Positions 40,606 through 52,777 of a stretch of DNA of 64,000 nt are shown here, one piece after another. The first letter of the stretch is position 1. The number at the start of each line of letters is the position of its first letter. The stretch is from Pictodentalium vernedei (Eukaryota; Mollusca; Scaphopoda; Dentaliida; Dentaliidae). A model generated the notes under the pieces. The model did no database searches. It worked only from the letters and a program-made list of their open reading frames with translations, and was not told the origin of the DNA. The stretch lies in the NCBI GenBank assembly GCA_031216915.1, contig CM062289.1, positions 58,408,577 through 58,472,576 of the forward strand. Reading direction: 5' to 3'. Both the position numbers and the translations under genes were made by a program.

Positions 40606-40822
40606 GTAAGTAAATTTATTAATTTATATAATGTTTTGGTTGTTAGCAATTCCTTACAGCACTTGGGATTAATTGCAGTTGTGTATTTCTACCACGGCAA
40701 CGCCAAGAAGTGTAGCAGTGCTTGTCTACTGTGCTTTTCTGGTAAATTAGGACCAGGTAACCAATGCTTTCTGTGGAACTCCTTTAAAGTGGGCAGCATT
40801 GGAATAAATGCTTGGCTAAATA

Positions 40823-41040
40823 CAGTACAATATCACCCAAGCTATAACTTTCAAATTTTGTACATATCGACAAAAAACACAAGCAATGTTTCAGCCAATG
40901 GACATCCGGGTTTAACCCGGAGGTCCACTGGCTGAAACTTTGCTTATGCTGGTTATGCTTTGCAACAAATTTGCAATTATTGCTTGGGTGGAATCTCCAC
41001 TCTGTGGGTGATTTAGTGATAATACACTCTCCACGTACTG
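40823..41040 (-). mobile_element. TA-type element family E, copy 1 (left end damaged)
   Basis: Ends 'ctctccacgtactg|TA' on the right. The left end keeps only 'TA|cagtac'. The centre has the 'ttcagccaatgga' palindrome shared with family D. Confidence 0.78.
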
Positions 41041-41103
41041 TATAACTCAATGCTTGTGTTGTGATCATGATGTAGTTATATATTCTGAAAGTGATCATTA
41101 TGA

Positions 41104-41560
41104 TATCAAAGTTTATTATACACCACGCAACAAAGTTGCAGGGGTATAATGTTTTTGACTGGTCCGTCCGTCTGTCAGTCTGTCAGTCCATCAGTCTGTC
41201 AGTCCGTCAGTCAGTCCTATTTGTTTTCCGGACTTTTTTTCTACACGCTTCCAGATATTGAGCTGATTTTTGGTATGTTAGTCTGACATGGTGGCCTACA
41301 GATCAAGTTTGCATTTTGTTCTGCTCCACTGATTTTTCCAAAATTACGGCCCTTGGACTCTGAAAAATTCATCAAAATTACAGTTTTCCAGACTTTTTTT
41401 CTACACGCTTCCAGATATTGAGCTGATTTTTGGTATGTTAGTCTGACATGGTGGCCTGCAGATCAAGTTTGCATTTTGTTCCGCTTCACTGATTTTTACC
41501 AAAATTACGGCCCTTCAGACATGTTAACTCTCCCGGAATGCCTGGTATTCTCCAGGAATT
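41104..41560 (+). repeat. Tandem-core element start (G-like)
   Basis: 'ttatacaccacgcaacaaag' hairpin with 'gcaggggtataa', then (gtccgtc/agtc)n at 41161-41218, then two ~175-bp units carrying 'ctacacgcttccagatattg'. No CTAG end was found. Confidence 0.62.
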
Positions 41561-42640
41561 AGCTATCCCCTCCCGCCCGGGAGTCAATTTGGGCCAAAAT
41601 CTCCCGGAAAGTCGACATACCAGACAAAAACTGAATCCACCAGCTTTTGTTTACAAATACAAAAGCATGTGCTCTACTCTCAGTGGCAAGGTCATTAAGT
41701 TTGTGTGAAACGTCACCACTTTCGTAAGAACTGGTGACCAATCTCATTTCTGTCAATGGCCGTGTTGTGATTATTTGCAACACGTTTGACAGGCGGATTA
41801 AATGAATTTGAGATGCAGGATAATTGCTGAAATTGATTATATATTAAAGGCACACCTTTGCTTGTATACAGGTAGCAGTCAAATCGAAAAATAAGTTCCA
41901 TACGCATAAATTTTGTTCAATCGAACATGTGCAAAAATACACACAAATTTATTATTGTGCATTTTGGATTTCACTTTCACTTCAGATAATTATAGCCAAT
42001 TTTGCAGACAAACGGCTCAAACATATGAGTTGCCGTAATTTTCAATATATTGGGAAACATTTCCGATTCGCAATTTTCTAAAGCAGGCTGTGAAAAAAAT
42101 TATGTTTTTGGTGAAAAAAATCTCTAAAAAGTTGCTAATTTACGGCACTTGGACGTTTTTTCATTCGTTGTGATAAATGGACAACAAAATAAATTAAATA
42201 TCCCGGAGATGTTTCGTCCTGGGCTGGCTGTGGCATAATGTTCACGTTTCACTGAAAAATGATCACCCCATTCCAAATCCCCTTCGTAAATGACCAACTA
42301 CTTCCAGTGAGTACCCGGTGTGGTTAGGTGGGGCGCTGGGCTTTGGCAGATCGAATTACCACAACAACCGGGCTCGGGGTGTGCCTAAACACCACAGATC
42401 GCAGCAGGTTACCGCAGGTCGCCGCAAGTACCCATAATTTCCCAAATAGATCCAAAACTTTCAACACAGCGGCAAAACTGATATAGTGCTGAAAAGGTCG
42501 AAAATATCTCCAAACATTTTGTACATAAAACCATTGAAATATGGATGTCATTGGAACAACTCGGATATTGGCACATGACCACATCCATATTTTTAATTTC
42601 TGTTTTTCTCTATAGGAACCTTGTATTTGATTTCTGTTTT
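41561..42640. other. Unassigned intronic DNA
   Basis: Two 'tcccgg' patches (41523-41605 and 42200) suggest remnants of an inverted-repeat element. A stretch at 42300-42430 has a weak tRNA-like look but no convincing B box. Confidence 0.4.
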
Positions 42641-42662
42641 TCTCTATAGGAACCTTGTCGTT

Positions 42663-42725
42663 TGTTTCTAGGCAAGTCTTGGCTGCCTACATAGGCAGCC
42701 AAGACTTGTCTAGACACAACTGCAA
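42663..42725. repeat. Perfect hairpin (family I), second copy
   Basis: 'ggcaagtcttggctgccta' pairs with 'taggcagccaagacttgtc', the same core as 2336-2399. Just upstream, 'tgtttttctctataggaacc' is duplicated (about 42600 and 42636). Confidence 0.88.
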
Positions 42726-43417
42726 AGCCACGAAATGTAGACTCTCGCATAAATATCTCGATCATTTAATAGTATAAGAACAATTTATTTAATAGAGATT
42801 ACAGAGACTGATCATTATTTCGTGCAACTGTTATAAAATGTACTACATGTACTATACATGTAGTAGCTTTTGTATTAAATGTTCTCAGTTCAATATGAAG
42901 GTAACATTTCATATTCTTTGTGTGTTTCTTCTCCCAAACAAATTCCCAATTGGAGCCTTCACGGTGTGAATTTTCCCAATAGCATGGGCTCTTCCCACCT
43001 TTTCCAAAGAGGACAGAAGAATCCCTGATAGGTTTATAACAATATAACAGAGGTTGGGATTGATAATGGGCTTGGTCCATTATTTTTGGCAGAATGAATG
43101 GCCCTTTTCCAACTAAGAAGACATGTTGATATTGGTTTCTGGATGGTAACTTGAGTTAAAGGTGTCCGATTTCAATCAGACTTAGAATATAGCTTACTGT
43201 AGATAATATACCAGACAAGTTTGATTGCGATATTTTTTTATCTGAGTTATGTCCCCTTTTTGGACTTGTTATTTTAAATTTAAGATTAGACTGAAACAAA
43301 GTTTATATTTACAAAAAGTTTATCATAAAGCGGGAGCATCAGTGTCCCATGGACACATTTGGTGGCCTGCTGTATTGGTGCTATGGTTTAATGGAGATAA
43401 GAAAAGATATATTATTA
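42726..43417. other. Unassigned intronic DNA
   Basis: No supported gene. A small hairpin 'ctacatgtactatacatgtag' lies near 42841. Confidence 0.45.
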
Positions 43418-43674
43418 CAGTACGTGGAGAGAGTATTATCACTAAATCACCCACAGAGTGGAGATTCCACCCAAGCAATAATTGCAAATTTGTTGCAAAG
43501 CATAACCAGCACAAGCAAAGTTTCAGCCAATGGACCTCCGGGTTAAACCCGGAGGTCCATTGGCTGAAACATTGCTTGTGTTTTTTGTCGATATGTACAA
43601 AATTTGAAAGTTATAGCTTGGGTGATATCTCCACTTGGCGGGTGATTTAGTTACAATCCACTCTCCACGTACTG
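43418..43674 (+). mobile_element. TA-type element family E, copy 2 (complete)
   Basis: TA|cagtacgtggagagagtatt to 'actctccacgtactg|TA'. The core palindrome 'gacctccgggttaaacccgg' is shared with family D although the ends are unrelated. Confidence 0.9.
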
Positions 43675-43676
43675 TA

Positions 43677-43945
43677 ATTCAATATCAACAAAGATAAATG
43701 ACTAGAAACTCATGCTAGGCAGTGGGGTAGGGTATATCCACCTTTGGCATTCGGGGAGTCTCTGTTGGCTGTGCCAACTAATTGCCCTTGTTTTGGGTTG
43801 TTGTTGTTGTTTTGTTTTGGTTTTTTTTGGTGGTGAGGGGGGGGGGTGCTGTTCGGAAATTCATTATCAACAAAGATAAAAGACTAGAAATTCATGCTTG
43901 GCTGTAGGGCCAGGGCATAGTCACCCATGGTGTTGCACTTGTTTT
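43677..43945 (+). repeat. Diverged direct duplication
   Basis: 'tatcaacaaagataaatgac' (43684) and 'tatcaacaaagataaaagac' (43865) each begin a copy containing 'agaaa(c/t)tcatgc'. A T/G-rich low-complexity block separates them. Confidence 0.75.
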
Positions 43946-43954
43946 TAATTTTTG

Positions 43955-44096
43955 TAAACATTTCACGTAAACCATATCATGTAACCCTCATTGGAATTAG
44001 CCCATTGAGCTTAGTTGCATATTTTTAAAAAATATTTTTTCAACTGATATGTAAATCACAAAGGCAGATGCATCCAACTCGTTAGGTAAAGGGTTA
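43955..44096. mobile_element. Degenerate family A MITE
   Basis: 'aaaccatatcatgtaaccct' core and a right end 'gttaggtaaagggttaa'; one core arm is deleted. Confidence 0.6.
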
Positions 44097-44468
44097 ACAG
44101 CACAAAAGGTACTGAATGTTGTAACAGTTGTTTACCAACTTACTCCAGTCTGGGTATGAGTCTGTTATACACAAACTACAGAATGAAAAATAATTGATTA
44201 CCCCCACCCCACCTCACCCCCGACCAATAAATAACGGTAAATGAATAAGTAACATGAATAAATAAATAAAAAAATAGTTGTGCATTTGAATTTTTGTGAA
44301 TGCTAGATCTTAGGTACTTATTAAATGAAAATTTCTAGTTTTTCAAGAAAATATTCTGCAAGTCCCATCAATGGTCTGTTCATGTATTAGAGAAAGAGTT
44401 AATTTTAACAAAGCAGCCAAATCAATCCAGACCTACAAATAAAAATTAACATTTAAATTTTGTTGTTT

Positions 44469-44645
44469 TAGACCTAAAAAAGTTAAAAATCTGTTTCTCA
44501 GGTCCTCCTGCATGGTCATTTTGGTTCCAGCATGCTCTCTTTTTATAACAATGCAAACTTAAAAAAATAAAAATTAAATGGTTTATGTCTGATATTTTAC
44601 TCAAGTTAATAAAAGTTAATAAAAGTTTATAAAATTGAAAATTGA
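44469..44645 (-). mobile_element. Family F element, copy 4, left piece
   Basis: Reverse-oriented F ('aatctgtttctcaggtcctc'), interrupted by DIRS copy 3. It resumes at 50999. Confidence 0.8.
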
Positions 44646-44654
44646 TTTCTTATC

Positions 44655-44905
44655 AACCTACCCACGATTGTTTACTACAGGCTTGCACTACAGTGGAAGT
44701 CCCTAACTCGGATAATATACTCTCTATTTTTGTCTTTCCCAAGCAATTTGGGAAAGAAAAGTGGTGCAAAAGCACCAAGAAAAAATAAGCCAAAACTGGG
44801 TCGAGTGCAACCGGCGCAGATCCAGTACGGGACGCTCTCTTCCAAGTACAACTCCATGACTTCCGTTGCCAGTGTGCATATGCGTCGCTAATGACTCATT
44901 CTTTT
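44655..44905 (+). repeat. DIRS left inverted terminal repeat, copy 3
   Basis: Same as 22365-22612 ('gggacgctctcttccaagta'), inverted at 50757-50950. Confidence 0.88.
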
Positions 44906-45317
44906 TTTTATCCGAGACACGTGAAGGATGTGTCTTCGCCATATTCATTATGAAGCAGTGATAATTCAACTCATCGATAATGGTTTTCCAGTGACTGGAA
45001 TTATGGATCTGAAGATCGTATAATAACAGGACTGTGTTTTATACATTCTCGTTAATATTTTCAACCACATTCTCATTGTATATTATTTACTATTCCGTTT
45101 TCGCGAATGTTTTTTTGACATCATGTCAACGTGGTTCAACAATGAAATTTTTCGGTTGATAAATTGAATTGTTATTGGAGTTAGGTGTCAATCAGGGACT
45201 GTCTGGACAGGATTTCTTCACTCTGTTGAGGGCTGAATTTCTGTTTTTTCGGTCCCTGTCAGCTATCTGGGTTCCGTCGTGTACCCACCGGTATTTTTCT
45301 GCCACCTTCTATCGTAG

Positions 45318-47760
45318 TTGAGGGTGTTCTTCTACTTTCTGTATCTGTTGAGTTCATCTTTTTCTTCAACTGCTCTCACCTCTGTTTTTTCCGGTTCGGT
45401 TCCTTTAGGGCAATTCCTTTTGACCTCGCCTTGGTGCGTGGCTGTTTCTTCCGCACCCGCAGGTGGTGTAGAATGCTGTTGTTACGGGGCCTCCCGACTC
45501 GACCCGTCTGGTGTGAGTTATACCCCCTCCGTGGGGGATGTGCAGCTCCTCCCGCACCCGCACGGGTGGGGAATGAGGTCGTTTTGGGGCCTTCCGACTC
45601 AACCACGTCTGGTGAGAATTACTTCCCCTCCGTGGGGTATGTGCAGCTCCTCCCACACCAGCGGGGGTGGGGAATGCTGTCGTTTCGAGGCTTCCCGACT
45701 CGACCATGTCTGGTGAGAGTTATTCCCCTTCCATGGGGGATGTGCAGTTTTTTTTACCGTGGTGGAAACTGCGGGAGCTGTTGGATTTCTGGTGAAGAGA
45801 TGCCTGGTTCCGGGACTATGCACCCTCCCCAGTCGACATCTGAGGCTGTCACTAGGGTTGTGACTCCTCCTTTGGAGGCTGAGCTAGGTGGCTCTCTCCC
45901 CTTTTCCACCAGTTCCAACAGCTCCCGTCGTATCTGCTACTACTGCTGTTCCATCTACAACGTCATCGGGCACCGTTTTTAGCCAGCCTCGGCTTATCCC
46001 TGCAAGGGTCTGCAGGGATGTCTGTAGTGTGGTTGTGGGGTATCGGCCTCAGCCTTTCCCAACTTCAACTCGGCGAAGTCGGAAGTGGCTGCCGACTGAA
46101 CCCCCTGCTGTGTCCTCTCAGCCGTTGAGCACAGCTGTTTTATACCTACAGTGGTCTGCAGCAGTGTCTGGTAGTGTAGACATGGGAGTATCGGCCTCAG
46201 CCTTCCCTGACTTCAACTCGGCAAAGTTGGAAGTGGCTGCCGGTCGAACTCTCTACTCTGGTCTCTGTGCCGTCAAGTACCACAGTTTTGTCATTGGTAT
46301 TTTCCGTCCACTCATTCTGGTCACACTGCCAGTTTTGCAGGACCAACGCCTTCTGTGCAGCCTGGACCTTCTGCCCCGCAGAGGTCTGTGGCAACTCTCC
46401 TGAGTTCCCGCTATGTTGATCCTCGGGGTGTGTCGTACCCCTTTACAGTCTGCCCTCAGATGTTTCGGCTGCCGCCCGTCGCTCTGCTTCGGGTGTATTG
46501 GAGGATCGTGACCCTTTGCTGGTTAAAAGGGTCAGGTGTGAAGCCACTTTGCTGGTTCGTTCCCATGTCGAACTGGCTGGTACGGGCAATGAGCTTAGGG
46601 GGGCCCTCTTCTTACTCACTCAGGTTCTGTCCAAGAGCCTTTGCATTGCTTCCAGCGAGGCAGCGAGTGGTTTCAAGGCACCCCCTATGGCGCTGCTTCC
46701 CGGGATTGGAAACAGGCTGCTTTCTGATCCCCCTGGTGCCTACACCATGGGAGGAGTCGGCTGGTTTGCCCACGATGGGCTGTGTGTCTTCCGACTCCGG
46801 GGAGGAGTCAGACATCCTTGATGTCGAGAGCCAGCAGTCTTCTGACTTGGGGGCAGCTCTTGACTTTGTGTTTGGGTTCCTTCCGGATCTCAAACCAGCC
46901 GACAGTGTCAGCCAGGCCACGATCATCGGTCGCGTGCCTACAGCCTGTGGAGCAACCTGCTTCTGGGCGTCTTCGGCCATGCCAGTCAGTACAGGTGGTT
47001 GAAGCATTTTCAGCATTGGACTCTAAGCTCTAGTTCCAAAGCTATGAAGGCTCCGTTCTTCACCAGGGTTGACACCTTTTTGCCTCTGGTGCATTATCGT
47101 TACTACAATTTCGCCAATCCGTCAGTCTGCCAGACTTTGACGGTTTTGGATTAGGACTCCAATTTCCTCGGGCTTTCCAAGCCCAACTCAGCCGTCATTC
47201 CTATGACGACTCTGGAGTCCATCTTGGGCTTATCGAGAGAAATGCTGGGTATGCTTTCTCTCTCCGATCACGTCAAATCTGCCTCCAGATAGGTTTGACA
47301 ATGTACAGGCTCCTTTGCGTGTGCTGTCCAAGGTGCTCATGCATCTTACACTCATGTCTGTGACACGGCTATTTTGGAACTAGTTCGAAGGGACTCTGTG
47401 CTGGACACAGGCCGATCCCTTCCTGGGGGCAGCACGCTGCTCTTCAATATGCTTGTTTGGCAGGTCCGCTACTGTTCCATGGGTTTCGTGTCGATGGTCC
47501 AGGATGACATCCTACGTCATTCCAAAGATCAGTTGATGCTTCGTCAGCTTGATCAGCCTTCTAGAGGAGGCAGGGACCATTCAAAGCCTAACAAGTACCC
47601 TTCTGCTTCCTCTGCGAAGCAAAGGCTGATCCTTCTGCCACCGCTTCTACTTCTTACTCACGGGGTAAGGGTAAGCGCCGGCAGGCTAAAGGGAAGTCTC
47701 AGGATTCTTCATTCAGTAGAGGAGGTGGTTTCTCCTCTTGCGGGTCTCTTTGGGGCTCGA
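45318..47760 (+). pseudogene. DIRS gag-like pseudogene, copy 3
   Basis: Homologous to 23064-25267 in patches, across several frames. Recognisable stretches include EDRDPLLVKRVR (about 46501), GEESDILDVE(S/G)QQSSDLG (about 46800) and the RG tail region (about 47660-47760). A ~118-bp segment ending 'gtgggggatgtgcag' is tandemly triplicated at 45456-45750. Confidence 0.85.
45456..45750 (+). repeat. Tandem triplication in DIRS copy 3 gag region
   Basis: Three ~118-bp units, each with 'cttcccgactcgacc' or a variant, 'gtgagagtta' or a variant, and 'tgtgcagctcctcccgcacc' or a variant. Copies 1 and 2 have a single unit or none in view. Confidence 0.85.
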
Positions 47761-48478
47761 ACCGAAGGTCCTCACCTCGATTCGTCCAGGTTGGAGGAAG
47801 GATAGCTGAGTTTGCAGACCGTTGGACCATCATCACATCCGATCCTGGGTGTTAGATGTTGTTCGGTCTGGGCTGCGAATATCCTTCCCAAGGCACCCCA
47901 CTCTGTCCAGAGTGCCTCTTCCAACCACAGTTTCTTCAGACGTTTTACTTCGGGAGCTTTTGTCCACGGAGATAGACAATCTCCTGGCCAAGGGGGCGAT
48001 CAAGGTCGTCAAGAACATTCAGTCAGTGGGGTTTTATTCCCACCTGTTTTTGGTGCCAAAGAAGGGCAGCCGACTCCAACCGGTTATCGATCTGAGTATC
48101 CTGAACCAGTCTATCATTGCTCCCAAGTTCAGCATGGAGACTTTCAGGTCGGTCCGCCATTCCATTCACCAGGGAGATTTCGCTTCCAGCATCGACCTGC
48201 GAGACGCTTACTTTGACATTCCGATTCATCGGGTGTCGCGGAAGTATCTCAGGTTCGCTTTTCTGGGGCGAGTTTACCAGTTGAAGGCCATGCCTTTCGG
48301 CCTCATCCTGGCTCCTTGGGCCTTCACCCAACTGATGTCGCATGTGATAGCCTTCCATCGCACACAGTCCAGGGTGACTACTTCAGCATATCTAGACGAT
48401 ATCCTCCAGAGGCATTCCAATGCTGCCTTACTGGAGTCGGATATCGACACTCTGTTGAGCTTGCAGTCACGTCGCTAG
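47740..48478 (+). pseudogene. DIRS reverse transcriptase fragment, copy 3
   Basis: The RT core is open from 47822: VIDLSILNQS, SSIDLRDAYFDIP and YLDDIL are intact. The frame ends at TAG 48476-48478 because of an indel ('gcagtcacgtcgctagg') right after the palm domain. Confidence 0.88.
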
Positions 48479-49290
48479 GATGCAGAGTCAACGACGAGAA
48501 GTCGGATCTGGTCCCTTCTCAGTCGTTTTGTCATCTGGGGATGGCCTTCCACACTCAGTTCAATACGGTGGCGGTTCCCCCACACCAGGGCTGTGATTCT
48601 CCCAGCTTTTGCTCTGATTGTATTCCCAGTCCACATCCGTGACAGCACAAGGTATTCTCCGGCTGCTCGGTCTCTGCGGTTCGGTGACGGATCTCATTCC
48701 TCTAGGTCGGCTGCATGTCAGACCTCTCCAACACTTTCTGCTCAGTCGTTGGAGGCCGAATGTCGATTCTCTGGATCTGGTGCTTCAGTTACCAGAATCT
48801 CTTATCCTCACCTTCTCCACTGCACAAATGATCAGTGGATCACGCAGGGTGTCCCTTTGGACTTACTCACGTCGATCGCGCTCTGACGGCAGATGTCAGC
48901 GATCTCGGAGGGGGTGCAACGTTGGATCCTCTAGGTGTTTCCCTTCACGGGATGTGGGACCAGGATCGGGCATCTCTACACATCAACCAGAAGGAGCTTC
49001 TTGCTCTTCTTCTGTGTTTCAGGCAGTGGATCCCTCACCTGTCGGATCATCAGGTCCTTCTGTTGTTCGACAAATCGACAGTGGTTGCTTACATTCAGAA
49101 CCAGGGCGGCACGCACTCGGTTCCAATGTACGAATTGGCTCAGGATCTTCTACTGCTTGCTCAGGATGTCAATGCCGGGGTGGTTGGTCGTCACATTTCC
49201 GGTCGTCTGAACGTCCTAGCTGACTCCCTGTTCAAACGGGGCAGGTTCTTTTCCACCGAGTGGATGCTCCACATGGCGGTGTTCCATTGA
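48479..49290 (+). pseudogene. DIRS RNase H fragment, copy 3
   Basis: DVSDLGGGATLDP keeps the first Asp. QKELLALLL follows, then LLLFDKSTVVAYI keeps the third Asp, then LADSLFKRG. 'catggc' is present at about 49271, which supports the native reading between RNase H and connector. The connector is then broken at about 49290. Confidence 0.85.
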
Positions 49291-50325
49291 TCTCTTTGCG
49301 ACTCATTGGAACCATCAGGTGGACACTTTCGTGTCACCGTGTCCAGATGCTCTGGCTTTCGCCATGGACGCTCTGGCCCTCCTTTGGGACGGTCTTGTCG
49401 GCTGCGCCTTCCTGCCGGTTCCGATTCCGCCTCAGGTTCTCGCCCAGATATGAACCTGCAGTCGTCGAATCCTTTTGATCACACCCCTGTCGCCTCGGTG
49501 GGTGTGGATCAATCTGCTCTGCTCTCTGTTAGCGGCGGTTCCGGCATGTCTCCCTCTACATCGCAACTTTCTTTGCCAAAGTCGCCCAAGGAGGTTTCAA
49601 GTTGACCCGACTTCATTGTGCCTTGGCACATGTCTTTTATCTGGTCCTGTCTCCTCCGTAGTGGTTTTTTGAGACAAGCAGTGGAGTTGCTTTTCTTCTT
49701 CAATGAGGCACTCACTCCACTGGTTTAGCCTCTGTGGCTAAGTAGAAGGTTCTTCTGTCGATGGTGTGCGATCACTCTGTTGCTTCTGTCACTCCTTCGA
49801 TCACACTGCTTGTGGAGTTTCTGGTATATGTTTGTTTCAGGGGGTCTCCAGCAATGGGTACAAGTCTCAACACTCATCCTTGCCTCTCCAAGCTTGTTCA
49901 GCTCTTTTCCTTGAAAAGGCCTAGGACTTTGCAGTTTACTCCAAGATGGACACTTTCTTGGGCGCTGCTCTGCTTGGGGGTGGGGGGTATTCGTGCCTTT
50001 ATCCTGGATGGATATGCGTTTTCTCACATGCCAGATCTCTCCTGTATCCATTTCTCGATGGATTTGTCTTGCAGTTCGTGCAGCTTCCGCTCGTCTAGCT
50101 ACTGGTGATTGTATTACTAATTGTTTTTTCTGCCACAAGGTGTGTGCATTGTCTTCCTCTCGGGGCTTTTACTAACTCCGTCATGTTGTCGGATGTTATA
50201 CCGGCAGCCTACTGTGTTAAATGCTACCTTCTCCATATATCTGCGACAGTTGCAAGAGCCGATAGAGGACCTTTGTCCTACGGGCCCTCTTTCTTCGCCT
50301 CAGGCTGTTGTCTATCCCAGCCATT
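49291..50325 (+). pseudogene. DIRS connector and recombinase remnant, copy 3
   Basis: Connector and core-binding sequence in mixed frames. ~330 bp containing the catalytic Arg is deleted at about 50030. The tyrosine block survives only as a degraded 'gcagcctactg' (50206). Confidence 0.8.
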
Positions 50326-50544
50326 CAGCTTTTTACAGGGTCAGTTCCAGCTCCGTGCTGTTACTGCCCTTTCTGTCTGTGTGTCACACTTCACCATACG
50401 CCCCATCTTTCATTGTCTTTTAATGTTTGTGATGCTATGGTTGATAAGCCTCGGGACCTCTTCCATCTGTTCACGGTTCCAGTGCACTTGGGTTATGTGT
50501 AGGGTTGGTTATGTGATTCCCTCCAGCCTATTGTCTATTAGGCC

Positions 50545-50633
50545 TGTAGTAAACAATTGTGGGTAGGTTGATAAGAAATTTAAATTTTATAGTAAATTTC
50601 CTTTCTTATTATACCTACCACAATTGTTTACAT
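50545..50633 (+). repeat. DIRS internal complementary region, copy 3
   Basis: 'tgtagtaaacaattgtgggt' is complementary to the left tip (44650-44682), followed by the complement of the right tip. Confidence 0.9.
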
Positions 50634-50709
50634 GGAGGCCCTCCCATCTTCTTATACGGGTAAGAATCCCTTCCTCCCTGCTGATCACATAACTCTAACG
50701 TTGGCGGAT

Positions 50710-50998
50710 TCAAAAAGAATGAGTCATTAGCGACGCATGTGCGCACTGGCAATGGAAGTCGTGGAGTTGTACTTGGAAGAGAGCGTCCCGTACTGGGTCT
50801 GCGCCGGTTGCACTCGACCCAGTTTTGGCTTATTTTTTCTTGGTACTTTTGCACCACTTTTCTTTCCCAAATTGCTTGAGAAAGACAAAAATAGAGAGTA
50901 TATTATCCGAGTTAGGGACTTCCACTGTTGTGCAAGCCTGTAGTAAACAATTGTGGTAGGTATAATAAGAAAGGAAATTTACTATAAAATTTAAATTT
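50710..50998 (+). repeat. DIRS right inverted terminal repeat, copy 3
   Basis: Inverted partner of 44655-44905, ending 'ctataaaatttaaattt'. Confidence 0.88.
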
Positions 50999-51227
50999 CC
51001 CTTGAGTGCAACAAGGCTTTGCACTCGGGAGACGAAATACACCACCATCCATGCATGCTGTTCTTAAAATTATGAGGCCAAAAACATAAAACAAACCAAG
51101 AATATGAACTTTTGATGGCAAAGAAATAATTACAAAAATAAAAAATAATATAAAAAACTGCCTGTCCACATTCAATTTTACAAAAAATGGCCTGAGAAAC
51201 AGAAGATCTACTTTGTGGGGCCTTATT
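50999..51227 (-). mobile_element. Family F element, copy 4, right piece
   Basis: Resumes 'cccttgagtgcaacaaggct' and ends 'gaaacagaagatctactttg'. Confidence 0.8.
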
Positions 51228-51338
51228 CTAGAAACTATTTTGCAAGTCCTGTCTATGTACTTTTCATGTTTTGGTAGAAGAGTTAATTTTAACAAAGCAG
51301 CCAAATCAATCCAGCACTACACATAAAAATTGACATTT

Positions 51339-51652
51339 AAGGCCTAAAAAATTAAAAAATCTGTTTCTCAGGCCCTCCCGCATGGTCGTTTTGGCTGCCG
51401 CATGCTCTCTTTTTATAACCAATTTAAACTTAACAAAAAATAAAAATTAAATGGTTTATGTCTGATATTTGACCCAAGTTGAAAAAATTGATGAATTTGT
51501 CCCTTGAGTGCAAGAAGGCTTTGCAATGCTTTAGCATTGCAAAGCCTTCTTGCACTCAAGGGATGAAATACACCACCACCCATGCTATTCTGTAGATTTT
51601 GTGACCTAAAACTTGAACCAAGAACATGAACTTTTGATGGCAAAGAAGTAAT
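51339..51652 (-). mobile_element. Family F element, copy 5, left piece
   Basis: Complete outer end plus the central hairpin 'gctttgcaatgctttagcat' at about 51511-51565. Interrupted at a TA by element K. Confidence 0.82.
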
Positions 51653-51654
51653 TA

Positions 51655-52775
51655 CCGTATATGTCCGTGTATAAGTCGCCCCCATGTATAAGTCGCACCC
51701 TACTTTTCATACAAAATATCCCCCCTGCGCCTATAACCCTTGTATAAGTCGCACCCCCGATTTGGGGTGAAAAATGTTAAAACAATTCCGTAAATTTGGC
51801 TAAAGGACTGGAAGTCTTGTGGACTGAACAGGGAGGTTTGATGACTGATTACAGTATATTTATAAATTATATTTGTTTGTATACTTCATTGATACATTCA
51901 ATGTGTCGTATTTATTAAAAGATATATGTCAACTGTGTTTGTTATTACTCGTGTATCGTATTTATTAAAAGATATATGTCAACTGTGTTTGTTATTACTC
52001 ACGCCGGTAAAAGAAGGAATGCTCCGGTGCATGTGTTCAGGTAAGAACGAGGTAAGTTGAATTCAAATGGTAAATCCAAATGTAAAACTACAAAGAAAAA
52101 GGCTTTATTCCCATGCCATTTAAACGAATTGCACGTGCGAACAAATAGGTCATGAAAGGGAAGTAACTGCATGATTCTTGTTAATCTTCTTCAAAGGGAA
52201 TTCCCCTTAAAAACGGACGTGGTGTGCTGTGTAAACAATTTGATTGCCTTGCGAATTTCGTAAATAACTCATACCAATATCCAAAATATGTTGAGATATA
52301 CAACCATGGAATATTTTATTGTGAATCATTACTGGAGATGTTGAAGACATGAACAGGTACCGTAATTATTTTGAAGGAAATTAATTGCATGTGGTTTCGA
52401 ATTTTCGATCGTTCACCACCCCTCCACTCACTGGGTCACCGAGAAAAAAAAAATCAACAAGAACACATTGGGTATAATCTCCTATTTTTATTTTATTTTT
52501 TTTTATATTTATTTTTTTTAAAATTTTATTTTGTGATCAAGTTAATGCACAACACAGAAATAAGAAATAAAGAGGTGAAATAAAATAAACAAATTTTCAA
52601 AGCAGGTGAATCGCCGTGATACAAACCGTCGACATGGGCCGATCTGGTGTCCATTCAGTCCTCATATCGCTGTTGAAAACTTGCTGAAAAATAATTACCT
52701 TTGTATAAGTCGCACCCCAATTTTGGTCCCGTTTTTCCAAGCAAAAAGATGCGACTTATACACGGACATATACGG
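51655..52775. mobile_element. TA-type TIR element K, 1.1 kb
   Basis: Ends 'ccgtatatgtccgtgtataa' and the exact inverse (52756-52775), flanked by TA on both sides. Subterminal 'tataagtcgcaccc' motifs repeat on both sides. Internal sequence has no transposase. A ~52-bp direct duplication (51907-51997) contains 'gatatatgtcaactgtgttt' twice. Confidence 0.9.
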
Positions 52776-52777
52776 TA

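Larger units (their letters stand above)
44646..50998 (+). mobile_element. DIRS-like retrotransposon, copy 3 (degenerate, near full length)
   Basis: Both inverted terminal repeats (44655-44905, 50710-50950) and the ICR (50545-50633) are present. The coding regions carry many frameshifts and stops and a ~330-bp deletion in the recombinase. It lies inside a family F element: the two flanks together rebuild F sequence matching 51475-51510. Confidence 0.9.

Noticed and set aside
40606-40935. Extension of lectin exon 5 as an open frame to 40935
   Set aside because: A strong GTAAGT donor at 40606 and loss of CTLD similarity after it; the rest is repeat S and element E1.
42300-42430. Possible tRNA-like SINE head
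   Set aside because: The A-box-like stretch is weak and there is no acceptable B box, tail or TSD.
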